Shown: positions 35,234-43,886, counted from the first letter of the stretch. The stretch is DNA of 64,000 nt from Haloactinopolyspora alba (GCF_003014555.1 NZ_PYGE01000019.1:1-64000), one strand, 5' to 3'. Notes: a model not told the origin generated them from the letters alone. Numbers and translations are program-made.

Positions 35234-36484
35234 ATGGAAGCCGGTCAAGCGTTTGTCCTCTTCGTCGTCGTCCTGCTCGCCGTCTTCGTCCTGGTCACGC
35301 TCGCCAAGTCGGTGCGGATCGTCCCGCAGGCGCGCGCGGGCATCGTCGAGCGCCTGGGCCGGTACCAGCGCACGCTCGACCCGGGCCTGACGGTCATCGT
35401 CCCGTTCATCGACCGCGTCCTGCCCATGATCGACCTGCGCGAGCAGGTCGTGTCGTTCCCGCCGCAGCCGGTCATCACCCAGGACAACCTGGTGGTGTCC
35501 ATCGACACGGTCATCTACTACCAGGTCAACGACCCCAAGGCGGCGACCTACGAGATCGCCAACTACATTCAGGGCATCGAGCAGCTGGCCGTCACCACAC
35601 TGCGGAACGTCATCGGCGGCATGGACCTCGAGCGGACCCTGACCAGCCGTGAAGAGATCAACAACGCGCTGCGCGGCGTGCTGGACGACGCCACCGGCAA
35701 GTGGGGCATCCGGGTGAACCGGGTCGAGCTGAAGGCCATCGACCCGCCGCCGTCCATCCAGGACTCCATGGAGAAGCAGATGCGCGCCGATCGCGACAAG
35801 CGCGCGGCCATCCTGAACGCCGAAGGTGTCCGGCAGTCGCAGATCCTCACCGCCGAGGGGCAGAAGCAGTCGGCCATCCTCACCGCCGAAGGCGAGAAGC
35901 AGTCGCAGATCCTGCGGGCCGAGGCCGAGAAGCAGTCGTCGATCCTGCGCGCCGACGGTGAGGCGAAGGCCATCGGTGCGACCTTCAGCGCCATCCACCG
36001 CGGCAAGCCCGACCAGAAGCTGCTGTCGTACCAGTACATGCAGATGCTGCCGGAGATCGCGAAGGGCGACGCGAACAAGGTGTGGGTGCTGCCCAGCGAG
36101 ATCGGAAAGGCGCTGGAAGGCATGGGCGCCGCGGTCGGCAACTTCGGGTCCGTGCTTCCGGGCGCCGGCGGAGACGGTGCGGACTCGGACGACGTCCCGG
36201 ACGATCTGCCCGAGGGTTCGGCCGCCGATGCGCGCGAGGTCAGTGAGGCCGCCGAAGAGGCCGAGACCGCGAGCGAGTCCGCCGTCACCGCCGCGCAAGA
36301 GGAGGTGCGGCGCGCCCTTCAGGACGCGTACGCGGCCTCGACCGAGCCGGCTCAGGGCGATCCGGAGCTCCCGACGCCCGAGTCGCTGCCGAAACCGGAT
36401 TCGCAGGTGGCCCAGGAGAGGGACGCCGGGTCGGGCGACGAGCCGCCGCTTCCGCCGAAGCCGCCGGCGCCGCCGGCTGAGTGA
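35234..36484 (+). CDS. SPFH/Band 7 (stomatin-type) protein
   Basis: The 416-residue protein has one N-terminal helix (5-26), the Band 7 core (28-200; VPQARAGIVERLGRYQRTL, VVSFPPQPVITQDNLVVS, RNVIGGMDLERTLTSREEIN), and a coiled region with five 11-residue units of the type ILTAEGQKQSA (about 195-245). The 110-residue C-terminus is acidic, then Pro/Glu-rich. It forms oligomeric rings at the membrane and probably acts with NfeD. ATG at 35234 follows GAAAGG; an upstream frame is not conserved. Confidence 0.92.
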   Translation: MEAGQAFVLFVVVLLAVFVLVTLAKSVRIVPQARAGIVERLGRYQRTLDPGLTVIVPFIDRVLPMIDLREQVVSFPPQPVITQDNLVVSIDTVIYYQVNDPKAATYEIANYIQGIEQLAVTTLRNVIGGMDLERTLTSREEINNALRGVLDDATGKWGIRVNRVELKAIDPPPSIQDSMEKQMRADRDKRAAILNAEGVRQSQILTAEGQKQSAILTAEGEKQSQILRAEAEKQSSILRADGEAKAIGATFSAIHRGKPDQKLLSYQYMQMLPEIAKGDANKVWVLPSEIGKALEGMGAAVGNFGSVLPGAGGDGADSDDVPDDLPEGSAADAREVSEAAEEAETASESAVTAAQEEVRRALQDAYAASTEPAQGDPELPTPESLPKPDSQVAQERDAGSGDEPPLPPKPPAPPAE

Positions 36485-37233
36485 GCCTGCTCGAGTTCGC
36501 CGCCGTCGTCGCGGCGGGGTTCGGGGCGGGCACCATCAACGTCGTCGTCGGCTCCGGCACCCTGGTGACGTTCCCGACCCTGCTGGCGCTGGGGTATCCG
36601 CCGGTCGTGGCGAACGTCTCGAACACGGTCGGGCTGGTGCCGGGGTCGGTCGCCGGCGCGTGGGGCTACCGGCGCGAGCTCGTCGGCCAGCGCGGCAGGG
36701 CGCTGCGCTTCGCCGCGGCCGGTGTGCTCGGCGGGGTCGCGGGGGCGCTGCTGCTGCTCGGGCTGCCGCCGGGCGCGTTCGAGACGATCGTTCCCGGGCT
36801 CATCGTGCTGGGCTGTGCGCTGGTGGCGATCCAGCCGTGGCTGGCCCGGCGGTTGCGCGAGCGCCCGCGTCCGCACGAGCACGGCGGCCCGGTCGTGTGG
36901 TCGCTGGTGCTGCTCACCGCGGTGTACGGCGGCTATTTCGGCGCCGCTCAGGGGGTGCTGATGCTGGCGGTTCTCGGCCTCGCCCTGGACGACTCGCTGC
37001 AGCGGCTGAACGCGGTGAAGAACGTGCAGACCGGACTGGTGAACCTGGTGTCCGGCGTCGTGTTCGTGATCGTCGGCGACGTCGCCTGGGCCGCCGCCGG
37101 GGCGGTGGCGCTCGGTGCGGTGCTCGGCGGGCTGGTTGGCGCGCACGTGGGCCGGCGGCTGCCGCCGGCGGTGCTGCGCGGCGTGGTCGTGACGGTCGGG
37201 CTGGTCGCCGTCGTCGTCATGGTGCGTGGCTGA
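36481..37233 (+). CDS. TSUP/TauE-SafE family membrane permease
   Basis: The 250-residue protein has seven or eight hydrophobic helices and the duplicated TauE/SafE half-repeats, GFGAGTINVVVGSGTLVTFP at the start and LTAVYGGYFGAAQGVLMLA in the middle. The family exports sulfite, sulfoacetate or other organic anions. GTG overlaps the SPFH stop (GTGA), so they are coupled, and the stop overlaps the methyltransferase start by one base. Confidence 0.9.
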   Translation: MSLLEFAAVVAAGFGAGTINVVVGSGTLVTFPTLLALGYPPVVANVSNTVGLVPGSVAGAWGYRRELVGQRGRALRFAAAGVLGGVAGALLLLGLPPGAFETIVPGLIVLGCALVAIQPWLARRLRERPRPHEHGGPVVWSLVLLTAVYGGYFGAAQGVLMLAVLGLALDDSLQRLNAVKNVQTGLVNLVSGVVFVIVGDVAWAAAGAVALGAVLGGLVGAHVGRRLPPAVLRGVVVTVGLVAVVVMVRG

Positions 37234-38033
37234 TGGCGACGGTCGTGCGGATCGACGCCACCGGCGACGAGCGGCTGGCGGACTACGTCAGCCTGCGCGA
37301 CGTCCAGCTGCGGACCTCGCTGGAGGCCGAGCACGGGCTGTTCCTCGCCGAGGGCGAGAAGGTGATCCGGCGGGCCGTGACGGCGGGGTACCGGCCGCGC
37401 TCGTTCCTGATGGCGCCGCGCTGGCTGGACACGCTCGGCGACGTGCTCGACGCCGCCGGCGACGTGCCCTGCTACGTGGCGCCGGAGGAGGTCATCGAGG
37501 GTGTCACCGGCTTCCACGTGCACCGCGGGGCGCTGGCGTCGTTGTACCGCTCGCCGCTGCCGGACGCCGGCGAGGTCCTGCGGAACGCGCGTCGCGTCGT
37601 CGTCCTCGAGGACCTGGTCGATCACACCAACGTGGGTGCGGTGTTCCGCTGTGCCGCGGCGCTGGACTGGGACGCGGTGCTGCTGAGCCCCAGGTGCGCG
37701 GACCCGTTGTACCGACGCGCGGTGAAGGTGTCGATGGGCGCGGTGTTCACCACCCCGTACGCCCGGGTGCAGCACTGGTACGAGACGCCGTCGTTGCTGG
37801 CCACGGCGGGCTTCGACGTGCTCGCACTGACCCCTGCTCCGGACGCGGTCGAGCTGGCCGAGGCACGGTACGGTGACCGGCTGGCGCTGCTGGTCGGTGG
37901 CGAGGGACACGGGCTGTCGCCGCGCTGGATGCTGGACGCGCACCAGCGGGTACGGATCCCGATGTCGGGCGGCGTGGACTCGCTGAACGTGGCCGCCGCG
38001 ACCGCCGTCGCCTGCTACGCGTTGCGCCCGTGA
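37233..38033 (+). CDS. TrmH/SpoU-family RNA 2'-O-methyltransferase
   Basis: The 266-residue protein has an N-terminal substrate-binding domain and SPOUT motifs: VVLEDLVDHTNVGAVFRCAA (motif 1), ALLVGGEGHGLSPRWM (motif 2), and RIPMSGGVDSLNVAAATAVA (motif 3), which fold into the SAM-binding knot. It methylates tRNA or 23S rRNA; the site is not determined. ATG at 37233 shares one base with the TSUP stop (TGATG). Confidence 0.93.
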   Translation: MATVVRIDATGDERLADYVSLRDVQLRTSLEAEHGLFLAEGEKVIRRAVTAGYRPRSFLMAPRWLDTLGDVLDAAGDVPCYVAPEEVIEGVTGFHVHRGALASLYRSPLPDAGEVLRNARRVVVLEDLVDHTNVGAVFRCAAALDWDAVLLSPRCADPLYRRAVKVSMGAVFTTPYARVQHWYETPSLLATAGFDVLALTPAPDAVELAEARYGDRLALLVGGEGHGLSPRWMLDAHQRVRIPMSGGVDSLNVAAATAVACYALRP

Positions 38034-38106
38034 CCGGCCCCGAGTTGGCCGTCCGGGCCCTGAAGAGGGATGATCCCAGGTGGGAGTCGAGTGAGGGAGG
38101 GCGTCG

Positions 38107-38970
38107 ATGCAGACCGTGTGGAAGGGCTCCATCTCGTTCGGCCTGGTGTCGATCCCGATCCGCCTCGTCGCCGCGACCCAGGAGAAGGACGTCACGTTCC
38201 GGCAGGTGCACGCCGCCGACGGCGGGCGCATCCGGTACCGGCGGGTGTGCGAGGCCGACGGGCAGGAGGTCGCCTACGCCGACGTCGCGAAGGGCTACGA
38301 GCTGCCCGGCGGCGAGATGGTCGTGCTGGACGACGACGACCTTGCTGACTTGCCCGTGGCCTCGACGAAGTCGGTCGAGGTGCTCGGCTTCGTGCCGTTC
38401 GCGCAGATCGACCCGACCGCGCTGAACCGGGCCTACTACGTCGAGCCGACCGGCGACCTCAAGCCGTACGCGCTGCTGCGCGACTCGCTGGAACGCTCCG
38501 GTCGGGTCGGCGTGGTGAAGGTGGCGCTGCGCAACCGTGAGCGGCTGGCCGTGCTGCGCACCCACGACGGGGTGCTCGTGGTCCAGACGATGCTGTGGCC
38601 GGACGAGGTGCGCCGTCCCGAGTTCGGGTTCCTCGACGAGGACGTCGAGGTGCGCCAGCAGGAGATGGCGATGGCCGAGTCGTACATCGAGACACTCTCC
38701 GGCGACTTCGAACCGGACGACTACGTCGACGAGTACCGCGAGGCGCTGCTCGCCGTCGTCAACGCGAAGGCCGAGGGTGCGGAGACCACCGCGCCGGCCG
38801 AGCCGGCGGAGGCCGAGGGCAAGGTCGTCGACCTGATGGACGCGCTGCGGCGCAGTGTCGAGGAGGCGAAGGCCGAGCGCGCGGGTACGTCCGGTGGTGA
38901 CGAGCCGGCCGGCGGCACCGAGGACGAGCGACCGAAGAAGACCCCGGCGAAGAAGCGCCGCTCCGCCTGA
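38107..38970 (+). CDS. ku: Non-homologous end joining protein Ku
   Basis: The 287-residue protein has the bacterial Ku bridge and barrel: WKGSISFGLVSIPIRLVAAT at the start, KGYELPGGEMVVLDDDDL near 65 and RRPEFGFLDEDVEV near 165. A Lys/Arg-rich tail PKKTPAKKRRSA at the C-terminus resembles the DNA-interacting tails of mycobacterial Ku. It binds broken DNA ends for joining with LigD. No ligD gene is in the window. The gene has an AGGGAGGG ribosome site. It ends one base from the stop of the convergent Nudix gene. Confidence 0.95.
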   Translation: MQTVWKGSISFGLVSIPIRLVAATQEKDVTFRQVHAADGGRIRYRRVCEADGQEVAYADVAKGYELPGGEMVVLDDDDLADLPVASTKSVEVLGFVPFAQIDPTALNRAYYVEPTGDLKPYALLRDSLERSGRVGVVKVALRNRERLAVLRTHDGVLVVQTMLWPDEVRRPEFGFLDEDVEVRQQEMAMAESYIETLSGDFEPDDYVDEYREALLAVVNAKAEGAETTAPAEPAEAEGKVVDLMDALRRSVEEAKAERAGTSGGDEPAGGTEDERPKKTPAKKRRSA

Positions 38971-38971
38971 C

Positions 38972-39841
38972 TCACCGGTCCAGGGCGTCGCGCAGCACCG
39001 ACGGACCGACGCAGCTGCCGCCGGCCGACCGGACACGGGCGCGCAGCGCACGGTCGGCGGTGACGGCCACGACGTGGTCGTGCGGGCGCCGCGCGACGGC
39101 CTCGGCGACGACCGCGACGATGGTGTCGTCGCCGCTGCCCGGCGCCTCGACGACGTCGACCCGCTCGCTCGCCGGCACACCGCGCCCGGCGCCCTCGGTG
39201 ACCAGCGTGATCCGCGGCCACCACCACGCCGCCGGTAGCTCCAGCGCGGACGCCGGGAGTGCGCCGACGGCGCCGAGGGCGTCGTTGAGCCGTGCGGCCG
39301 CGGCCCGGCGGTCGTGCCACCACCCGTCCGGGCGGGACCCGACGACGTTGGCGGCGTCGACCACCAGGACCAGCTCGCGGTGCAGCTGGTCGCGGATCTG
39401 CGGCCACAGGGCACCGAACGCCGGCAGCAGCGGACGGTCGTCGACCTCGTCCACCGGTACCCAGGTGATGTCCAGGCTCTCCGGGTCGCTGGGGCCGGCG
39501 TCGACCGCCCGGGTGGCGGTGCCGACGACCGTGCTGTACGACCACGGCCCGTGGTCCTCGACCCAGCAGTGGCCGGGGCGCACCGCGTCCGGTGGGACGG
39601 CCGCCTCCTCGGCGGCCTCGCGCAGCGCGGCCTGCACGGCGGTCTCGCCGGACGCCCGGGCGCCACCGGGCACCCCCCAGGTGCCGCCGTGGTGGCTCCA
39701 GTGCGCGCGGTGCTGCAGCAGCACGCCCCGGTCGGGGTCCGCGAGCAGCAAGCCGGCGGCGCCGTAGTGTCCCCAGTGGCGCAGGCCGCAGCTGCACTCG
39801 ACCCAGCCGTCGCCGTCGGTGTGGTGATGTGTGACGCTCAC
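38972..39841 (-). CDS. Fusion of Nudix hydrolase and NYN/PIN-like nuclease domain
   Basis: Residues 25-140 form a Nudix domain with box GARASGETAVQAALREAAEE (the REAAEE matches REUXEE) and an N-terminal CxCGxRHWG segment that may bind zinc. Residues 155-289 look like a NYN/PIN-type domain, ELVLVVDAANVVGSRPDGWW, with acidic residues in SGDDTIVAVV and VTADRALRARVRSAG. PIN-like domains cleave RNA with four acids around Mg; the first (D of VVDAAN) and later ones are visible. The combination suggests joint RNA and nucleotide processing. GTG start at 39841. Confidence 0.75.
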   Translation of the reverse strand: MSVTHHHTDGDGWVECSCGLRHWGHYGAAGLLLADPDRGVLLQHRAHWSHHGGTWGVPGGARASGETAVQAALREAAEEAAVPPDAVRPGHCWVEDHGPWSYSTVVGTATRAVDAGPSDPESLDITWVPVDEVDDRPLLPAFGALWPQIRDQLHRELVLVVDAANVVGSRPDGWWHDRRAAAARLNDALGAVGALPASALELPAAWWWPRITLVTEGAGRGVPASERVDVVEAPGSGDDTIVAVVAEAVARRPHDHVVAVTADRALRARVRSAGGSCVGPSVLRDALDR

Positions 39842-39892
39842 CGGCTCAGCTTCGCACGCGCCGTCGGGACCAGCCTGCGCGGCACCGCCGCG

Positions 39893-40363
39893 TCATCCTG
39901 CCCGGCGCACGATGGCGGGGATGACGTACCAGAAGGCGACGAACCAGCACAGCACGGCGGCGGACACCCCGATGGCCAAGCCGCGGTTCATCACCACGTC
40001 CAGCGCGAGCAGCAGCCCGCCGCAGATCGCGAGCATCAGCAGCAACAGCCCGCCCGCCGCCATCCGTGCCGCCGCGGGGATCATCCGGTCGCGCATCCGA
40101 CGCTGGAAGACCATGCGGTGGAACGCGACCGGCGCGATCAGCAGTCCGGTCGCCATCGCGGCGAGGACGAGTGTCGCGGCGAACACGCTGTGAGTGAACG
40201 TGTCCGCCTCCTGGAACGGGCGGGTGAAGGCGATGGCGAGCAGGAAGGCGAACAGGATCTGGGTGCCGGTCTGGGCGAGCCGCAGCTCCTGCAGGAGCTC
40301 GTTCCAATGCCGGTCGAACCGGTGCGCCTGGTCCTCGTCGCGTTCGTAGTGAGCCGTGCTCAT
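39893..40363 (-). CDS. DUF6328-type four-helix membrane protein
   Basis: The 156-residue protein has NELLQELRLAQTGTQILFAF near residue 20, the pattern of DUF6328, then four hydrophobic segments (about 32-52, 60-85, 100-125, 130-150). Function unknown. The ATG at 40363 is preferred to the upstream one since AGGAGA lies 8 nt before it. It is divergent from the next gene, with 78 bp between. Confidence 0.82.
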   Translation of the reverse strand: MSTAHYERDEDQAHRFDRHWNELLQELRLAQTGTQILFAFLLAIAFTRPFQEADTFTHSVFAATLVLAAMATGLLIAPVAFHRMVFQRRMRDRMIPAAARMAAGGLLLLMLAICGGLLLALDVVMNRGLAIGVSAAVLCWFVAFWYVIPAIVRRAG

Positions 40364-40441
40364 CGTCCTGATTCTCCTGGTCGGCGACATCCACGGTCAA
40401 CGCTCGTGTCGGGTGCCCGGCGGTCGATAGAGTCTGCGACC

Positions 40442-41437
40442 GTGGCGATCCGCGGTGACCTGGCCGAATACGAGCGTCAGTTCCGGCGCAGCGGGCTGCC
40501 GCTGTTCATCGAGGACTACTCCGCGAGCGAGGACATCTTCACCCGGGCGGCGCCGCTGCTGGCGCTGGTGTTCGTCGGTGAGATGTTCGGCGCGACCGAG
40601 CTGGAGTGGCCTCTCCTGCTGAACGCCGCCGCCGCGCTCGGCGGGCTGATGATCCTCGTCGTCGCGTTCGGGTTGTTCAACCGCGCCCGGCACCGCCCGT
40701 TCCTGTCGCTGCCGCGGCAGGTCGGCCGCCCCGAGCTGGCGGCGTTCGTGGTCATCCCGGCGCTGCTGCCGGTGATCTTCGGCTTCCAGTGGCACCAGTC
40801 ACTGGCGCTGCTGGCCGGCAACGGCGCGCTGCTCGTGCTGATCTTCTCGCTGGTGCTGTTCGTGAACGCCGAGATGTGGCAGATGTTCGCGAGCATGCCG
40901 CAGGCGTTCGTGTGGGTGGTGATCGCCCTGGTGCTGGGCCTCGGCCTGATGTTCCTGGTGATGCGTGCACCGGGCCTGGTGCGGGAGCTGGAGCACGATC
41001 TGAACACCAGCGAGCAGCCGCTGAGCAGGCGGCAACGGGTGAACGTCGGCCTGACACTCGTCGTCAGCCAGGCGCTGCAGGTGCTGGTGGTCAGCTCCGG
41101 CGTGGGTGCGTTCTTCGTGGTGTTCGGCGTGCTCGCCGTGACGCCCGAGGTGGGGGAGTCGTGGGCGGGCACCGACGGCGCCTGGCACCACCCGTTCGAG
41201 CTGCTCGGACACGACGTCCAGATCACCGAGACGCTGTTGCGGGTCGCCGGCGGCATGGCCGCGTTCACCGGCCTCTACTACGCCATCTCGATCTGGACCG
41301 ACGCTACGTATCGCGACGAGTTCCTGGAGGCGGTGACCGTGGAGATGCGCGGCGTGTTCGAGGCCCGCGCACGCTACTTGGCGTTGCGGACGATCCCGGC
41401 CGGCGACACCGGGCCCGAAGTGGACAGGCGACCCTGA
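40442..41437 (+). CDS. Multi-pass membrane protein of unknown function
   Basis: The 331-residue protein has about six or seven helices: roughly 30-50, 58-80, 95-112, 118-137, 148-170, 205-232 and 270-290. A conserved-looking start, YERQFRRSGLPLFIEDY, precedes them. I recognise no family. GTG at 40442 has TAGAGT 8 nt upstream (40428-40433), so it is probably leaderless. Confidence 0.8.
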   Translation: MAIRGDLAEYERQFRRSGLPLFIEDYSASEDIFTRAAPLLALVFVGEMFGATELEWPLLLNAAAALGGLMILVVAFGLFNRARHRPFLSLPRQVGRPELAAFVVIPALLPVIFGFQWHQSLALLAGNGALLVLIFSLVLFVNAEMWQMFASMPQAFVWVVIALVLGLGLMFLVMRAPGLVRELEHDLNTSEQPLSRRQRVNVGLTLVVSQALQVLVVSSGVGAFFVVFGVLAVTPEVGESWAGTDGAWHHPFELLGHDVQITETLLRVAGGMAAFTGLYYAISIWTDATYRDEFLEAVTVEMRGVFEARARYLALRTIPAGDTGPEVDRRP

Positions 41438-41489
41438 CAGTTTGGTACAGTTACTCGGCCGCAGGTGCTCGAGCCGAGCACCTCAGCAT

Positions 41490-41574
41490 GTCCGGGTGGC
41501 GGAATAGGCAGACGCGCTAGCTTGAGGTGCTAGTCCCCGTCAAGGGGGTGGGGGTTCAAGTCCCCCCTCGGACA
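41490..41574 (+). tRNA. tRNA-Leu (anticodon GAG)
   Basis: An 85-nt class II tRNA. Acceptor strands GTCCGGG (41490-41496) and CTCGGAC (41567-41573) pair with one G-U and leave A as discriminator. The anticodon arm CTAGC-TTGAGGT-GCTAG gives GAG, followed by a long variable arm and the GGTTCAAGTCC T-arm. CCA is not encoded. Confidence 0.97.
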
Positions 41575-41585
41575 CTCTTTTGGCC

Positions 41586-41614
41586 CCACGACCAGGGGTT
41601 CAGCATGGTCGTGG
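41586..41614 (+). terminator. Hairpin after tRNA-Leu
   Basis: CCACGACC (41586-41593) and GGTCGTGG (41607-41614) form a perfect 8-bp stem 12 bp past the tRNA. A CTCTTTT run lies before, not after, the stem, so it may act as a processing or weak termination structure. Confidence 0.4.
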
Positions 41615-41723
41615 CTCTCACTGGCCAGCCCGTCAGACCTCCGCTGTGCCTTCCGGCCCGGGCGATTCGACGCCCCGGCCGACGGGTTCTTCGCGGGGAT
41701 GCAACCTGTGGGAGCGTTTCCGC

Positions 41724-42302
41724 GTGTTTCGTGACATGGATGGCCAAGCGGCGACTTCGCCGAGCAGGGCCGCGCTGACCGCGGACGACTTCGAAGACTG
41801 GGTGCGCGTCAGCAGCGTTCGCCTCAGGCGGCTCGCGTACCTGCTCACGGGCAACCTCGACCAGGCGGAGGATCTGCTGCAGTCGGCCTATGCCAAAGTG
41901 CTGCCGCGGTGGCGCAAGATCTCGACGTACGACTCGCCCGAGGCCTACATGTACCGGGTGATGGTGAACCTGCGGACGTCGTGGTGGCGCCGTTCCCGCA
42001 ACCGGGAGTGGTCGACCGACGAGATCCCCGAGGCGCCATGGCGCGCCGGCACGCCCGGCGAGGGAGACGCGGTCGTGGAGTCCCAGGCGCTGCTGGCGGC
42101 GCTGCGGGCGCTGCCTGAGCGGCAGCGGGCCGCCGTCGTCCTCCGGCACTGGTGCGATCTCTCCGAGGCGCAGACGGCCGAAGCGATGAACTGTTCGGTC
42201 GGCACCGTCAAGAGCAATGCATCCCGGGGCCTGGCGCACCTTCGCGCCGCGCTCGCCCAGACCGCAGACGTCCCCGGCACACCGGAAGGGGACCCACGAT
42301 GA
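41724..42302 (+). CDS. SigE-type ECF RNA polymerase sigma factor
   Basis: The 192-residue protein has sigma region 2 (about 20-85; RRLAYLLTGNLDQAEDLLQSAYAKV in part, RWRKISTYDSPEAYMYRVM) and region 4 (about 115-170; ALRALPERQRAAVVLRHWCD, then TAEAMNCSVGTVKSNASRGL). It matches SigE-family ECF factors of actinobacteria. GTG at 41724 is chosen because GGGAG lies 9 nt upstream; the open frame extends back toward the tRNA but without similarity. The stop overlaps the next gene (ATGA), a probable partner. Confidence 0.9.
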   Translation: MFRDMDGQAATSPSRAALTADDFEDWVRVSSVRLRRLAYLLTGNLDQAEDLLQSAYAKVLPRWRKISTYDSPEAYMYRVMVNLRTSWWRRSRNREWSTDEIPEAPWRAGTPGEGDAVVESQALLAALRALPERQRAAVVLRHWCDLSEAQTAEAMNCSVGTVKSNASRGLAHLRAALAQTADVPGTPEGDPR

Positions 42303-43168
42303 CCACCCCTGACCCCATGCACGAGGCACTCGACCGGCTCGCCCGCGTCGCCGACACCCGTCCTGTCGACGACCCGATGCCGGGCATCACCCGCCGCGCC
42401 CGGGCCAACCGCCGCCGGGCCACCGCCGTGGTGGCCGGAGGACTCGCCGCCGTAGTGATCGCCGGTGCCGGCGCTCTGTCCGTCCTCGACCTTCCCGGCC
42501 GGGCGGGAGAGCCCGGCTACGCCAACTCTCCGAGCGCCTCGTCTTCCCCAGACCCGAGCCCCTCGCCTTCGCCAGACCCGAGCACGCCGACGTCCCCGCC
42601 CCGCGAGCCGGCCTTGGCGGAGTACGACCAGGCGCGCGGTGACGTGGACGGCGACGGTGCTGCGGACACCATCCGCGTCATGATTCCCGAGGCCGACGCC
42701 GAGCAGGGTCAGGACGTGGGCATCCTCAGCACCGACGTATGGCTGCAGGTCGAGCCGACAGCGGGCGCACCGGTCGAGGTCGCCTTCGGCGAGACGCTCG
42801 CACCCTCCATCGCCGGGACACCCGACCTCGACGGGAACGGTACCGCCGATGTGGTCCTGATCTTCAGCGGCGGCGATGCCGGTTCGCTCCAGGTGTTCAC
42901 CTGGGACGGCGACACCGTGGTCCAGGCGGAGCCGGGCCCTGGCTCACCGGCGGACCTCGTCGACGACGGCGGCCTCTACATGGACACGTATATCGGTAGC
43001 TTCGCCCTGGTCGACGGCGGGCTGATCAGCTGGGTCAGCACCGGCGACGCGTCCGAGCCGGACGAGGTGCGGGCCTGGACCTGGCAGCTCGAGGAGAACC
43101 GGCTCGTCGCTACCGAGACCGACCAGGCCCATTGCATGAGAGCCGCCCGTTACCCGGTGCCATGCTGA
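42299..43168 (+). CDS. Single-pass membrane protein, probable ECF partner, with calcium-loop motifs
   Basis: The 289-residue protein has a cytoplasmic N-terminus (1-42, with an Arg-rich GITRRARANRRR), one helix (43-60), a Ser/Pro linker (78-104), and an extracellular domain. That domain has two FG-GAP/integrin-like calcium loops, DVDGDGAAD (115-123) and DLDGNGTAD (176-184). Coupled translation with the sigma gene suggests an anti-sigma role. However, no zinc-type anti-sigma motif is present, so this is inference. Confidence 0.72.
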   Translation: MTTPDPMHEALDRLARVADTRPVDDPMPGITRRARANRRRATAVVAGGLAAVVIAGAGALSVLDLPGRAGEPGYANSPSASSSPDPSPSPSPDPSTPTSPPREPALAEYDQARGDVDGDGAADTIRVMIPEADAEQGQDVGILSTDVWLQVEPTAGAPVEVAFGETLAPSIAGTPDLDGNGTADVVLIFSGGDAGSLQVFTWDGDTVVQAEPGPGSPADLVDDGGLYMDTYIGSFALVDGGLISWVSTGDASEPDEVRAWTWQLEENRLVATETDQAHCMRAARYPVPC

Positions 43169-43178
43169 CTGAGCCGCG

Positions 43179-43802
43179 TCAGGCCGCTCCGGCCAGCCCG
43201 GCCTTGAGAGCACGGGCGAGGGTCACCACGCGCTTGCCCTGGTAGGCCGCGGATGTCCGGGCGGTCTCGTCGACGGGGATGTCGCCGTTCCCGCTCACGT
43301 GCGAGGTGCCGTACGGATTCCCGTCGACCATCTTGATCGGGTCGGTGTAGCCGGGCGAAACCACGACGCCGCCGAAGTGGTGGACGGAGTTGTACAGGGC
43401 CAGCAGGGTCGACTCCTGCCCGCCGTGCAACGTCGAGGTCGAGGTGAACCCGCTGTAGACCTTGTCGGCCAGTGCGCCCTGGGCCCACATCCCGCCGAGC
43501 GAGTCGACGAACTGCTTGAGCTGGCTCGACACGTTCCCGAACCGGGTCGGGGAGCCGAAGACGATCGCGTCGGCCCACGCCACGTCGTCGTGGGTGGCCT
43601 CGGGGATGTGCTCGGTGGCCGCGGCGTGGTCGGACCAGGGCTGGTTCGACGCGACGACCTCCTTCGGCACGAGTTCGGCGACGCGCAGCAGGCGCACGGT
43701 GGCGCCGGCCTCTGCGGCCCCGGTGGCGACCGACTCGGCGAGCTGGTGGACGGTCCCGGTGGACGAGTAGTAGATGACGGCGACGTTGGGCTGCTCGGAC
43801 AT
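43179..43802 (-). CDS. wrbA: NAD(P)H:quinone oxidoreductase, WrbA type
   Basis: The 207-residue flavodoxin-like protein has the FMN-phosphate loop IYYSSTGTVHQLAESVA (residues 10-26), FGSPTRFGNVSSQLKQF (near 88) and the WrbA-type FTSTSTLHGGQESTLLALY (near 117) followed by HFGGVVVSPGY. It reduces quinones by two electrons and so avoids semiquinone radicals. A MarR-type operator lies 67-84 bp upstream, shared with the divergent marR gene. Confidence 0.93.
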   Translation of the reverse strand: MSEQPNVAVIYYSSTGTVHQLAESVATGAAEAGATVRLLRVAELVPKEVVASNQPWSDHAAATEHIPEATHDDVAWADAIVFGSPTRFGNVSSQLKQFVDSLGGMWAQGALADKVYSGFTSTSTLHGGQESTLLALYNSVHHFGGVVVSPGYTDPIKMVDGNPYGTSHVSGNGDIPVDETARTSAAYQGKRVVTLARALKAGLAGAA

Positions 43803-43868
43803 GCTGCTCCCTTGCGTTGAAGGCGCTGGTTGTCGGGCCGGTTCGGAACACGGCTGGCATCGTAAACT

Positions 43869-43886
43869 TATCTGCGCAGGCAGATA
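43869..43886. promoter_or_regulatory. MarR-type operator between wrbA and marR
   Basis: TATCTGC-GCAG-GCAGATA is an 18-bp perfect dyad with 7-bp arms. A similar site occurs at 47124-47141 upstream of the LLM monooxygenase. Position between divergent wrbA and marR fits autoregulation. Confidence 0.7.

Noticed and set aside
33815-36298. An 827-codon minus-strand open frame over ABC, NfeD and SPFH genes
   Set aside because: Antisense to three recognised genes, with repetitive Asp/His/Leu pattern arising from the SPFH repeats.
38107-38970. A complete NHEJ system
   Set aside because: Only ku is present; no ligD-type polymerase, nuclease or ligase gene lies within the window.
41490-41640. Integration site at the 3' end of tRNA-Leu
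   Set aside because: No duplicate of the tRNA 3' end, integrase or composition change follows; an ordinary ECF sigma gene comes next.
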